64,000 nt of DNA. Origin: Escallonia rubra. Taxonomy: Eukaryota > Streptophyta > Magnoliopsida > Escalloniales > Escalloniaceae. This document shows, piece after piece, positions 22,583-34,639 of the stretch. The notes below the pieces were generated by a model. That model was not told the origin of the DNA, did no database searches, and saw nothing but the letters and a program-made list of their open reading frames with translations. The position numbers and the translations under genes are program-made. Within the stretch, counting starts at the first letter, position 1. Each line of letters opens with the position of its first letter. The DNA lies in NCBI GenBank assembly GCA_033065855.1, contig JAVXUO010000626.1, positions 1-64,000 on the forward strand, in the 5' to 3' direction.

Positions 22583-25454
22583 ATGGATTTCAACCCTGGA
22601 CCTCATGATACATCAATCCTATACGATGACGATGACCACGTCGCGAGGCACGTATTTGACGGTGTCGATAGGGGTGTTTTGGAAACAATTCAAAGCACAA
22701 GTCACCTCGACGAGTGGGTACTGAACGAGGAACAAATACAACTATTACACCGTCAAAATTTGACCGTGTTCACCGATTGCGGGATTTGGTCTCGGCACGA
22801 CGATTGCCTTATATCCGCTCTAGTTGAACGATGGAGGGGCGAGACGAACTCATTTCACTTCCGGTTTGGTGAAATGACTATTACATTAGAGGACGTCGGA
22901 TTTATACTTGGAATCCCATGTCACGGCAGACCCATTACTTCGAGTAAAACGTCTGCATCCATAGCGAAGATGGCTAGGCAGTATTTTCCGAGAATTCCGA
23001 GGGACGCTCTTACAACCAACGGCATAAAACTTAAATGGCTGAGAGAGCAGTACGGCGAGCTACCGGATGAATACACTCCTCATGATTTGGTGACGTATAC
23101 GAAGGCATTCCTCTTGTATATTACTGGATCTATATTACTTCCGACGCAAAAAAAAAACACGGTGCATCCGAAGTATATGGTGTTCTTGGAGGATCTTGAG
23201 GAGGTATACTCGTATTCGTGGGGTTCAGCTGTCCTTGCGCACCTATATCGAGCATTGCACAAAGCTACGAGAAAGGGTGCCAAGTCCATTGCCGCCTGCA
23301 TCACTCTGTTACATGTTTGAACATTTATATTCTTGGTTGACGTGTCAATATATTCGTGATTAATTACTAATTCCATATAATGTTTGCGTTCACAGGTTTG
23401 GTCTTACGAGAGGCTACCCACGGGTCGTCCACAGCCCGTAGCTGATTCCGATGAGACGTGGCCTAGGGTGTGGGCCTGGGGGCCTACGACCAAACGGAGG
23501 AGACGGGTAGACCCTCACCACCATCTAATGTTCTATCGGGGGGAACTAGATATGATGGATGCATCCCAGGTGACGTGGCAGCCATATGGGAAGGTGATGC
23601 ATCGGTTGGATGAGTTGTGTTGGCAACTTCCGGTGTCGTACGTGCTGGCAGGTTTGGTTCGGGTGCCACTTATTCACTTCGAAGTATGTGAGTTTCAGAT
23701 GCCCGATCGAGCTATGAAACAAGCTGGCTGTCTACAAGGGATACCAAAACCCGCTGTAGACATGCGGCGATACAGGAGCGGTCGAGGTCCGAATTTTGAG
23801 GTGCCTGATGCCTTGAATTTGCTGAGCGACGAGGTGCAACAGTGGAATACTTGGCAAGAAACGTATGGTAGCCTTGTATCGCTCAAGGACGACGGCACCA
23901 GTACTGAGGAGTACCTGCAGTGGTTTCTCAAGGTGACGCGCACGAGGGTGAATCGCCCTTCCCAAGTGAGGACCAAATCGTATGCGCCACGTGAGGTCTA
24001 TGACCAGTTCTGGGCATTGAGCATTGTAAGTCAACCTAGTGTTGTTTCAATATTTATTTGCGCACCTTCTCGACCATGCCTGAAATGATGACGGTGATTT
24101 TTCTATGCATGTTTTTTAGGTTGACCAGGGCACTGAGGTGTTCAAGCAGCTCGAGCGGTTTGACTGGTATGTCGCGCATGCGCCTGACAGTCTCAAGAGC
24201 TCCATTGAGAGGTACAAGACTGATCTTCACAACTTTAGTGTTGCGTACCGGGGTTACCAAGGGGAGCCGTCTAGTCGCTTGCCTCCTGACGCGTACGGCT
24301 CTCAGCCCCAGAGTCAGGGCCTGGGGGAGCCGTCTAGTCGCTTGCCTCCTGACGCGTACGACTCTGTGCCCCAGAGTGTGGTGTGGGAGCTGTCTAGTCG
24401 CTTGCCTCCTGACGCGTCTTTGCCCCAGAGGGAATTCTGGGAGCCGTCTAGTCGCTTGCCTCCTGACACGTACGACTCTCAGCGCCAGAGTCAGGTGACC
24501 CAAGTAGGAATCCAGGCCTCGCGCCCAAGCATCCGGTCGGATAAAGGACAAGCGACAAAGCCATTGAGGCCGAACAAGCGGGATTGGATCGACCGGCACT
24601 ACTTCGGGCCTGAGCCTGTCGATTCAACAGACTTTCCTCTTGGAACATTGCTAGGTCACGCGGATGTGAGAATGTTGGCACCGGAGACAGATATTTCAAA
24701 TTTCGTCATGAACGCTTATATAGATCTGCTCCGGATTAGAGAGCTACGTTATAACCAGTGCGAAGATTTGAAGCTTAACATGCATCCCACTTACTTTGTC
24801 ACATTAATGGTGACCAGCATGAGGGAGTTAACAGAATGGAGGAGGCGAGGGGCAGGCAAGGGTAAGTGGAAACCATCTGGAAACGTATTAGGCCTGTTGA
24901 ACGCAGACTATCAATGTCACGCTGCTCATGCGAACCTTGTCATGATACCTTGCCATCATGAAAACCACTGGTTCCTATTAGTTCTCCATCCAGCGAACAG
25001 ACATGTCAACATATACGATAGCCTAAGGGAGGACTCTCCTGGGCGGTCGCTGGCACAGATGTATAGCGAGTACATCACTGCAGTGGTTAGTTTTTATCGG
25101 TTGACCTTGGCTCATAGTATATTCTTATTGTAACATAGGCTTGATGACCTTTTTAATTGTTGGATGCAGACTACTATCTTCTCGCTAGCGTGCCGAGATT
25201 ATTCGGGGGAATCCATCACCAGGAATTCGACGGTAGAGCCTTGGACGGTCGTGATGATACAGGACCGACCAAAGCAATATAACAGTCACGATTGCGGGAT
25301 TTACGTCCTCAAGTACATGGACTACATTGCTCGCTCGGAGGTGCTCAGATATACGTCGTGGACTAGGAAGGCTGCCTTGACGTTTAGGTATAGGATAGCC
25401 TGGGAGCTGAAAAAGAATGAAGCTAGATGCCTTCATTACCATTATCCTAACTAG
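22583..25454 (+). CDS. Plant mobile domain / Ulp1-like (C48) cysteine protease fusion, four exons
   Basis: The exons are 22583-23314, 23396-24025, 24120-25085 and 25170-25454. All three introns (81, 94, 84 nt) are GT-AG and phase 0, giving 870 uninterrupted codons. Residues about 60-400 are a plant mobile domain (MAIN-like: ERWRGETNSFHFRFGEMTIT, LGIPCHGRPI, WSYERLPTGRP). A linker has four ~19-residue repeats beginning E-(P/L)-S-S-R-L-P-P-D (24258-24490). The C-terminal 400 residues are a Ulp1-type protease with His in ENHWFLLVL, Asp in NIYDSL, Gln in KQYNSH and Cys in DCGIYVLKY, so the triad looks complete. Such enzymes cleave SUMO; here the substrate is unknown. It sits inside a MULE, convergent with the transposase gene. 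The start is the first ATG of the open frame. Confidence 0.85.
24258..24495 (+). repeat. Four in-frame ~60-bp repeats inside the PMD-Ulp1 gene
   Basis: Each unit contains gccgtctagtcgcttgcctc (or a close variant) and gacgcgtacg. It encodes a Ser/Pro/Gln-rich linker of about 19 residues. The third unit is shortened. They lie between the PMD and the protease domain. Confidence 0.85.
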
Positions 25455-26505
25455 CGTGACTAAGGTGCAATGAGCAAAGAACCCCTTAAAAAAATGTACA
25501 TGTATTTTCGCAAGCTATGAATTTGGCGATAAAGTGTGCGCGAATATGCCTTTTATAGGAAAACCAAATATATTATTTGTCTCGATTTTCGCCGAAATTC
25601 ATAGAAATGGCCTATTAGCGTGCCTAAGGGGCAATGAGCAAAGAAGAAATGACAAAAAAAATTACAACATTTTTTGGAAACTATGAATTGGGGCGATAAA
25701 GTGTGCGCGAATAGACCTTTCATTGGAAAACCCAAAAAATAACGTGTCTCGTTTTTCGCCGAAATTCTTACGAATGGGCTAACTAGCGTGCCTGAGGTGC
25801 AATGAGCGAAAAAAAAGTGACAAAAAAATTACAAGATTTTTCGGAAGTTATGAATTGGGCCCTAAAGTGTGCCCGAATAGGCCCTTCATAGGAAAATCCA
25901 AAAAATAACGTGTCTCGTTTTTTGCCGAAATTCTTACGAATGGGCTAACTAGCGTGCCTGAGGTGCAATGAGCGAAAAAAAAGTGACAAAAAAAATTACA
26001 AGATTTTTCGGAAGTTATGAATTGGGCCCTAAAGTGTGCCCGAATAGGCCCTTCATAGGAAAACTCAAAAAATAACGTGTCTCGTTTTTCGCTGAAATGC
26101 TTACGAATGGGCTAACTGAGCGGAAAAAAAGTGACAAAAAAAATTACAAGATTTTTCGGAAGTTATGAATTGGGCCCTAAAGTGTGCCCGAATAGGCCCT
26201 TCATAGGAAAACCCAAAAAATAACGTGTCTCGTTTTTCGCCGAAATTCTTACGAATGGGCTAACTGAGAGAAAAAAAAGTGACAAAAAAAATTACAAGAT
26301 TTTTCGGAAGTTATGAATTGGGCCCTAAAGTGTGCCCGAATAGGCCCTTCATAGGAAAACCCAAAAAATAACGTGTCTCATTTTTCGCCGAAATTCTTAC
26401 GAATGGGCTAACTAGCGTGCCTGAGGTGCAATGAACCAAAAAAATTTACAAGATTTTTCGGAAGCTATGAATTGGGCGATAAAGTGTGCGCGAATAGGCC
26501 CTTCC
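25455..26505. repeat. ~165-bp tandem array between the two convergent MULE genes
   Basis: About six copies start at tagcgtgcctgaggtgcaat or its variants (about 25454, 25615, 25784, 25950, a shortened one at about 26112, about 26263, 26413). Units contain 'agattttt(c)ggaa', 'gggccctaaagtgtgcccga' and 'ataacgtgtctcg'. The central copies are nearly identical and the edge copies more diverged. The array lies exactly where both transcripts should end. Confidence 0.9.
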
Positions 26506-26807
26506 AAAAATATCAATAATCCACAAACCAAATCACAAATTAAAGATTCAACAAACCAAATCACAAATTTAAACATTATAAAAGTTATTCGTTATACAAC
26601 TGAAACATTAACCCTAACACTCTTCATCATCATCGTCCTCCTCGACCATGCCAGGTGCGAGACCTAACACTTTATAATGGTTTCTCTTGTCATGATCAGT
26701 CATCTTATTACACAACGCACACTTTCGCAATTTTTTTTGACCCGTTGCTTTTTCAATCGGATTCTTCATGCGTATTTCTCGTTTTCGCCCTTTTGTTTGA
26801 GAAATAA

Positions 26808-28909
26808 TTAGATAAAAATGTCGTCCTCCTCACCTTGCATGCTAGTGCCGTCAATGACTGGCTGTTTGGCTCGATTGAATCTACCGGCTGGAGTCGTCCG
26901 AGTAGTCGGAGTGTCCCGTCTTTCTGGATCAGCCATCCTAAACTGTGCATGCTTAGCCTTATCCCGTGCGGCTGCTTCAACTTGATACCTGTACCCATCA
27001 AATGTTGACGCTGCATCCAATGATAAACCGTGCATGATGTTACAAAGGTGATTATATCGCAGCGGCTCAGATTGCTCGAAATCAACTGAAACATTGGGCA
27101 CGTAAGGAATGTGACCGTGGACTCTATTGGCTTCCTTCGTCCACCGTTCCAAGATATACTGTGGAGGGATTTCACGAGCATTCTTGGAGCTCAAAACCCT
27201 CAACGCGTGTCGACAAAGTATACCTTTATGCTCAAACAATTGACAGTTGCAATTTACCAACCCGGTGTCCATACATTTAGCCACGGTAAAATGTCTTCTG
27301 TTCCTCGGAGTCGACGAAGAGCACGGATTGGCGAAATTCGTCACGTTTGTCAAAGCATAAACCTTGAGATCTCTGGTGGAATACTCGTGCAACTTTGTCA
27401 TGCCATATTGATTCGACTTTAGTAGTTCATCTTGAAACTGTCTAAACATTTCCTTGGTATAGACTTGAGCCGCATGAGCCTCCAAAGGTGAAAAGAGTAG
27501 TATGGCTCTTTCTCTGTAAACTGTAGCCGCGTCGGCTTCTCTCTCACGGTACAATTGCCTATCAACGGCTTTCTGCATCTCTAGTACGAACTCCACTATA
27601 CTTGAAGACTGGCTTACGTACCCATCAAAGAATGAATTCATAGCTTCGCTTCTCGAGGTCGTAGTCATTCCGGCTGCAAAAAACTTCTTGGTGTAGGCAC
27701 CGACCCACTGTGTCTTGATCGCATACAACGATTGTAACCAGTCATGATTGTGCAAATAGTAGTCATCCATTAACGTGGCCCACCTCTCCTCGAACACGTC
27801 TACCGTCAACGATTTCTTCACACATGTATTAAAGTCAGTCTTGAATTCCGGATGGTTTGCATATACATTGTGAAGCCGTTCGGGATATTTGTTGCTTATG
27901 TGCCACGTGCACAGGCCATGGTGAGTATCTGGAAGGACCTTAGCGATTGCATTTTTCATTGCCAGATCTTGGTCGGTGATGATGGTCTTTGGAGGAATAT
28001 GATACATTGCTTGAAGCCACGTTTCAAATAACCACGTAAATGACTCCTCCGTCTCATCCCTAAGCAGGGCAAAGCCAAACGAGATTGACTGATAGTGGTG
28101 GTTCACCCCGGTGAACGGAGCAAAAGGCATAGAGTACTTATTGGTGCGGTATGTGGTGTCAAACGTCACAACATCCCCAAAATTTTGGTAAGCAGCTCTA
28201 GAACGGGGGTCCGCCCAAAATATAGTACTAATGCGGTTCTCATCATCCAGTTGGAGACTGTAGAAAAATCCAGAATTCTCACTCTGAAGGCACCTGAAGA
28301 GATCAAGTGTAGCTTGAGAATCACTCATACCGAAAGACTCTCTCTTCTGAGCACGAAGTTCATTTCGAAGGTCTACTTCGTTGAAACTCAACTTGTCAAT
28401 CCCCCCAGCCTGGCTTGAGAAAACCCCCATCATCTTAGAAGGTGGAATTTTAGCCCCGGCCATTGTAAAAATCAGTTGTCTGTGTGCCGCGCTAATTTCT
28501 CGGTGTTGATGAATTTGACCAATCTTACTGGGGTCATCAACTGATGATTATGACTCAACTCCACTCCCGTCACAACCCAATGGTTTTCATTTTTCCGGTG
28601 TACTGCATACACATGGGCCTTGCAGCCGGTACCCGGAAATGTGTCGCGTTTTCTTTGTCTTGTTGTCCCTTCGTCACTGATCTGAACGACCGGGGGTACA
28701 TGCGGTGCTCCTCTATGACACTCAAATAGTCTTGCACAAATTTGATATGTATTCACCCGTTTTCTAGTCGTCTTAGTTCTAATACCGAAACCCATCGTTT
28801 TCGAATATGCTCTGTAGTATGCTTCAACTTCGTCCAGTGTTTGAAAAACTTGACCCAAGTAAGGTGGATCAGAACCTTCACAAAAATTGCTTCCTCCAGT
28901 TGCATCCAT
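26808..28909 (-). pseudogene. FAR1/FHY3-type MULE transposase, one frameshift
   Basis: Read from 28909. A FAR1 DNA-binding (WRKY-like zinc finger) domain (FQTLDEVEAYYRAYSK, C-R-L-F-E-C-H, GTGCKAHVYAV, VELSHNHQL) is followed by the MULE transposase domain (VVTFDTTYRTNKY, FGFALLRDETEESF, IITDQDLAMKNAI, HHGLCTWHI) and a SWIM zinc finger (VNCNCQLFEHKGILCRHAL). Total length is about 700 codons. The frame breaks once near 28530, where one T present in the copy at 62545 is absent. The rest is open, from 28463 to the stop at 26808. Catalytic Asp residues sit in FDTTY and TDQD. It would bind the arms and mobilise the element; whether the single shift is real or a sequencing error cannot be told. Confidence 0.88.
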
Positions 28910-28999
28910 ATTTATACTGAAATCTAAAAAATAAAAATTATATCATTCTCAACAAGTCATAGAATTAAATAAAAGAAGAATAAAAATTATTTAAACGTA

Positions 29000-31524
29000 A
29001 TTGTTGGAAAATTTGTATAATGTAAAATTACCAAAATAGCCCCCGATGAGCGGCAAATTACCGAAATGCCCCCGGGGGTTCATTATCACCCTAACGCCCC
29101 AAATCAGCTTCAAAACAACCTTTCAGGTGCTTTGCTTACATTTCTGGACTAAGCAGTCATTTGAAAAACTGAAAGGGGCAAAATAACGAAAATACCCCTC
29201 TCGGGAATGCGAATTACCAAAATGCCCCCTGGCATCAGAAAAGCTGAATAGTTTTTTCAAACGACTTTTAAGCTTCCTGAATTCACAACTTTAAAATAAC
29301 TTTTCGGGTGTCTCACACCCTTTCCTGAACTAAAAGTCATTCGGAAAATTTGTGTAATGTAAAATTAGGAAAACAGCCCCCGATGAGCGGCAAATTACCG
29401 AAATGGCCCGGGGTTCATTATCACCCCAACGCCCCGCGAATCGGCTTCAAATCAGCCTTTCAGGTGCTTTGCTTACATTTACGGACTGACAAGTCGTTTG
29501 AAAAACTTGAAACCGTAAAATTACCAAAATACCCCTCTCGGGGCCGCAAATTACCAAAATGTCCCCTGGCATCAGGAAAAATCTCAAAAGTGCTTTAAGA
29601 TGCTATTTTAAAGTTCCTGAACTGATTCGTGATGTAAAAAGTATTTTACGAAAGTTTTGCCCAAAAATCTTGAACCGGTGTCCGGATCGAGCGCTTAAAA
29701 GCCCGTTCGGCAAAACAATTGCTAACGGCTTCGGAATTGCCCGAATTCCTGGGGAATGGAACTTCCCAGCATCCTAGGGTTCTCAAAAAAGTTTCGCGCG
29801 AAATCGCGCTAGCTTGATATTTTAAATTACACTGCGAAGTTACAAGGTTGCGCGTATCAGTTAACCCCTTTCCAGTCTTTGGAAAAATCTGAAATTTTTA
29901 CCTGATACGTATCTTTTAGAAATAACCAGGGTCTCTTTTTTGCACTTTGGCAAAATCTAGCTCTAGCTATTTTTTATAAATTCGTGAAAAACTGTCTAAT
30001 TAAGTTTTCCCTTTAGCGACATTTATTCCCCGCGAATCGGCTTCAAATCAGCCTTTCAGGTGCTTTGCTTGCATTTCGAAACTGAAAAGTCGTTTAAAAA
30101 ACTTGACACCGTAAAATTACCAAAATACTCCTCTCGGGGCGGCAAATTACCAAAATGCCCCTGGCATCAGGAAAAATCTCGAAAGTGCTTTAAAATGCTA
30201 TTTTAAGCTTCCTGAGTTCATTCTTGATCTAAAAAGTATTTTACGGATTTTTCGTCCAAAAATTCCGAACCGGTGTTCAGATCGAGCGCTTAAAAGCCCA
30301 TTCGGCAAAACAATTACTACCGGCTTCGGAATGGTCCGAATTCCTAGGAAATGGAACTTCCCAACATCCTAGGGTTCTCAAAAAAGTTTCCCGCGAAATC
30401 GCGCTAGCTTGATATTTTAAATTACACTGCAAAGTTACAAGGTTGCGCGTATCAGTTTACCTGTTTCCAGTCTTTGGAAAAATCTGAAATTTTTACCTGA
30501 TACAGATCTTTTAAAAATAACTAGGGTCTCTTTTTTGTACTTTGGCAAAATCTAGCTCTAGCTATTTTTTATAAATTCATGAAAAATCCTAATTTTGACG
30601 CCCTAAAAAATCGCTATTTTCGAATCTTTTGAATGTAATGCCCCGATTTGTAAAAACGTAATTTTGACGCCCTAAACACGAATTTTAGACTATGGTAAGA
30701 ACAATTTAAGCGTAACACAATTTAAACAATCAATTGGTAAGAACAATTTGAAATTAACATTGAATTATAAGAAAATTCAAAATACTTACTTGTTTTGACT
30801 TGAAAAAAATGACGAAAAATCCACCGATCTTCTAGCGGTTATCCACCGATCTTCTAGCGTAAAATTTTTTTGTTTGTATTGTTGTGGAGATTATGTAGGT
30901 GAGATATGGAGAATGAGGAGATTGGAAGAAATGGTTCGGGGAGAAGGGATTTTATAGAGAGAAAAAGAAGAAAGAAGACACAGTTTCTCAAAGTTTCCCG
31001 TGAGTGAGCAGTAGGGTGGGGGGAGGGGGAAATGACACGTGGGGGTGGGGGGAGGGGGGAAATGACGCGTGGGGGAAAGGGGGCATCACGGGGGGGGGGG
31101 GGAAGGACAATGGGGTGGGGCCTTTTTTCTTTCTCTTTCGGGAAAAAGGACATGCCCGAATGCAAAAAAAAAAAGGACGGGGGAAAGGAGGGGTGGGGGC
31201 CACGGGGGGGGGGGGGGGGGCGTGATTGTTGACCACGGGGGGAGAAGAAAAAAAGGACAAAAAGAAAAATCGCAAGAAAGAGTTGCGATTGGGGGATGAG
31301 GGGTGGGGGCCACGGCCGTGATTGTTGACCAGCCGTGCACATGGGAGAAAAAAAGGGAAAAAGCCAATCGCATGAAAGAGTTGCGATTGGGATTTTTTCT
31401 CCAATAATTCCAATTGCAACTCTTTGTTGCGATTGACTTTTTGCAATTTTGTGCAATCGCTGCTTAGAGCAGCGATTCGGTGGAAAAATAAGATTTTTTC
31501 CACCGGTCGATGGGGATCGGCCCC
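29000..31524 (-). repeat. Right arm of the MULE
   Basis: This is the inverted counterpart of 19335-22180. It contains two full ~581-bp units (about 29440-30010 and 30010-30590) and a partial one (about 29040-29440). The A/T-rich stretch with the doubled 'ccaccgatcttctagcg' phrase, the purine-rich stretch and the AATCGC hairpins near 31260-31470 follow. It has one unit fewer than the left arm, which indicates unequal change since insertion. Confidence 0.85.
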
Positions 31525-32260
31525 ATATATATAATAGTAAAATAGGGACAAAAGGAGTCAACGAGAAAAAAAAAGAGGGGCAGAGACGGGAAGCAGAGAG
31601 AGAAACAGAGAGAGAAAGAAGATTCAAGGGAGAGAGAGACGCCGGCCCTAAAACTACAGCAACGCCGGTGCAATCTCCGGTTGACCACCCCTCTCCCCCA
31701 TTTCTCCGGCTACATCCACGGTTGCCGGCGTCAAATCCCTTGGGTACAGCTCATCAATGCGGCCATCATCCCCAGAAAATTCCACCCGTCACCGCCAAGC
31801 CGTCGTGGATCGCTGCTGTCGGCCACATATTCGGTCCCTTGTGTCGACTCTTGTCGTGCTAGGACACCGAACGCCACCACTCAACACCTTCACGACCACC
31901 GTGCAGTAACTGATGCGCTATTGCCACCACCATGCCGCCGTGCTACCACTGTCGCTGCCAAATCCACAGCCAGTCGTGGACTACCAATGGCCGCAATGGC
32001 CAATTTATCCAATACCACAGATGATCGCCATGGATATCCTTTATTCCCGATCGCCCCAATAATTTTTCTCTGCCACCGTTACAATAGCTGTCGAGGACCA
32101 CCTCTACACCACCGCTGAACCACCAGTTTTCCATGGTATCCATTACACCACCTTCAATGTACCCCTTTCAATCACAACCACCTCTATACACACGTCATCA
32201 TCAGTATCGGCCTCCTATCAATAAAATTTTTTATTAGTAAAATATCACACACAAATAAAG
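31525..32260. other. GA-rich then GC-rich non-coding block right of the MULE
   Basis: AGAGAG-rich at 31570-31640, then rich in CCGCC/CACC (31640-32130). Open frames exist on both strands but overlap freely and have no domain. I read it as the leader-like part of the interrupted LTR, not a gene. Confidence 0.35.
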
Positions 32261-33100
32261 TGCACTTTTCGATAATACACAAAAAACATACTAAATATTT
32301 TTCACAACTAAAAACTTTTACCATGCCTGAGGCATAGGAAAAGTCAACAGTCACAACCTACAATCATGATAATCAAGAAGGTTAGTAATATTTTCCACTG
32401 AAAAATGTTTGCGAATGTGCTTTCTCACTGTGTGTTTGTGTTTGCGAGTGTGCTTTCTCTTAGGAGGTTCCTCTTTTTTTTTTTTTTTTTTGGGTGGGGG
32501 CTTGGGGGGTTCAACCTTTGAAATGTTATTTCCTCTCTTAATTAGGTTGAATTTACTTTTACTAGTATGTTCTTCCTCAAATTTCACAGAAATTTTGCCT
32601 AATTTTTCTTCTAATATTTTTTGCTCTCTTTCTTTCTCTTCCCGTTGAATACAGCTGACTGAGTTAGAGACAATTGAAATCAAGGAAGAGAACTGAAAAG
32701 AGGCTGACATCCCTAATGAGAAAGCTCGAGTATGTGAACATATCATATGTTTTAGATGAATCACAGAACCTAAGCTTTTTGGACAAGAGTGAAATTTCGT
32801 ATGTTTCATCTACAACTTCTACCAAAGAACAAGAAAACAAAGAACCTAATACCCAATCTTCACTCTCCACAAAATGTGTCAATGTAGAGCCAGTGAAGAA
32901 GACAGAGTCTAGAGTCCCTAAAAAGTTCAGAGAATTTGAAGCACAATGTTTCACAAGCTACATTTTCTAGCCAAATCCATAGCAGTCTCTCATCATACGA
33001 AAAGAACTCAGGTTCTTAATTCTTCGGGTACAGCCATTTCTGAAGAATCTAATGAGATTGATTCAGATTTCAGGCCAAAAGTACGATGATTTGAATTTTG
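32261..33100. other. Unrecognised sequence with short Lys/Glu-rich ORFs
   Basis: A minus-strand frame (32351-32809, 152 codons) encodes a Lys-rich segment with PPPKKKKKKEE and KHTRKHKHT. A plus-strand frame (32674-32970, 98 codons) is Ser/Glu/Lys-rich. Neither has a recognisable domain, and the Lys run comes from a T18 tract (32469-32486). Possibly a degraded element insertion within the LTR. Confidence 0.25.
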
Positions 33101-33177
33101 AAGACTGATAAACATAGGTATGTCTTAGACTAAGACTTTCAATTTGAAGTTCGAACCTTACCGGAGTTGGCCGGAGT

Positions 33178-33411
33178 TGTAGATCTAGGCAGACTAGACT
33201 AGATCTGGCCGGAGTGGTGAGGCCGTGAGGGCCGCCGACCGCCGTCCATGACCGGTGACTAAGGCTCAGGCGCCATGACCGGTGAGGTTCGTCAGTTAGT
33301 CTGTCAGCTCGTAGATCTAGGCTAGATCTGGCTAGAGTTAGTGAGGGCCTTCAGGCTTCGACCGCCATCCATTACTGGTGACCGGTGACTGAGGCGACGT
33401 AACCGGTGACT
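33178..33411. repeat. Imperfect ~120-bp tandem duplication
   Basis: Two copies (about 33178-33298 and 33308-33411) share gtagatctaggc, ctagatctgg, 'gtgagggcc' and 'ccggtgactgaggc'-like phrases, with several indels. GC-rich, non-coding. Confidence 0.6.
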
Positions 33412-33501
33412 GTGAAGTGAAGCGCCGACCGCCATGGCTGTGAGACGTTGAGACGGTGAGAGGTCGACAGTCCGCGGTCCTGACCTGAGAGAGTGAGCGG
33501 A

Positions 33502-33532
33502 GAAGAGAGAGAGAGAGAGAGAGTGAAAATAA

Positions 33533-33571
<39 letters not shown>
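33502..33571. repeat. (GA)n and (TA)n microsatellites
   Basis: A GA run at about 33503-33523 is followed by a TA run at about 33536-33571. Confidence 0.95.
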
Positions 33572-33575
<4 letters not shown>

Positions 33576-33709
33576 TCAAAATATGAGGGGGAACATTTGC
33601 CCCCCTCGTACAAGTGTAGTTTCGCCCTTGGTCATCATAGTCCCAATAAGTCTGTGGATTGAACCTTATTTGATCTTGCTGTGGGTAAACGAATCAGATG
33701 GTCATATTT

Positions 33710-34021
33710 TGACAAAGGTTCATCAACGGTGAATGTGTGGCTGTGTAGTATTTGTGCATGGGTGTGTGCAAGAGAGTGCATGATGTATATAATGTGCGAA
33801 TAGGCAGTGCAAATGTGTACCCAGGAGCATGTGTTTTTGTATTTTTGTGGCGAAATTGCGTGTGTAAAGAAGGTGTGTGTGTAGAGGTTTTTGGGCACAG
33901 ATGGGTCTGCGTGCTGAGGGCTATATGTTGTGGTGTGTTTTGTGAGACGGTGTACAAAATGTGTGTTTGTGGTTAGGCTGAGGTTTATGTGCGTGTTATA
34001 GTGTTTGAAATGGTGTGTGTA

Positions 34022-34052
<31 letters not shown>

Positions 34053-34620
34053 CCTTGTGGGGAAATGGTGAAAATAGTAGTGTAGAATGTTGAATGACAG
34101 GCGTGCTTTTATTAGAGCTCAACCAGAGAGAGGGACTGGTACAATTAAAAAATTCAAATAGACTTCAGAGCTTTCTTCGGGTGCCTTAATTCATGCAAAT
34201 ACACGTCTTGGTGGTTGTAGAGAATTGTATCCTCCTGTGCAAAGATGAGGAGGCCAGCAAGAGGGTGTAATGGGTGTGCACAGTGAAGATAGGTATTTGT
34301 GTGTACAGGTTTTATGGTGTGTGTGTGTGTGTGTGTGTATTTGTGGATGTAAATTAGGTATATGTGTGGTTGTGTATAAGAATGTGGAAGTGTGTGTGAA
34401 AAAGATGTGCGTAAACATGTATAATTAGTGAATGTAGTGTGTACTTCTTTAGTGTATATATGTAGTAGAGAGTAACTTGAGAAGGATAATAACAGACAAT
34501 ATAGTGTGTGTGTGCGCGCGCGCGTGCATGTGTATAAGGTGTAAATGTGAGTGTTTGATCCAGGAACTTAGAAATAGGAAGTATAAGCATCGCTAAAGGC
34601 TTAGGTTTTTCCATTAGCCC
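33710..34620. repeat. TG-rich low-complexity region with (GT)n microsatellites
   Basis: On the plus strand this is strongly enriched in TGTG. It has pure GT runs at about 34017-34048 and 34317-34338 and a GT/GC alternation at about 34504-34525. Alternating purine-pyrimidine DNA of this kind can adopt Z-form. Open frames across it (Cys/Val-rich on plus, His/Thr-rich on minus) are compositional. Confidence 0.8.
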
Positions 34621-34639
34621 TTTTGTTGGATTTTAAAAA

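Larger units (their letters stand above)
19335..31524. mobile_element. 12.2-kb long-arm MULE with PMD-Ulp1 and FAR1-type transposase genes
   Basis: The two ends are inverted copies: GGGGGCTGATCCCCATCGAC on the left, GGGGCCGATCCCCATCGACC on the reverse complement of the right. The inverted similarity extends through about 2.5-2.8 kb arms (19335-22180 against roughly 29000-31524). Between the arms a four-exon PMD-C48 protease gene (plus strand) and a FAR1-type MULE transposase gene (minus strand) converge on a central repeat array. The flanks are AT repeats, so an 8-bp ATATATAT duplication is present but not diagnostic. MULEs carrying ULP-like proteases (Kaonashi-type) are known in plants. The PMD fusion and arm size make this a large autonomous-type member. 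Confidence 0.85.

Noticed and set aside
22583-25454. PMD-Ulp1 gene as a host gene
   Set aside because: It lies between inverted MULE arms and is convergent with the transposase, so a transposon gene is more likely. Capture of a host gene in the past cannot be excluded.
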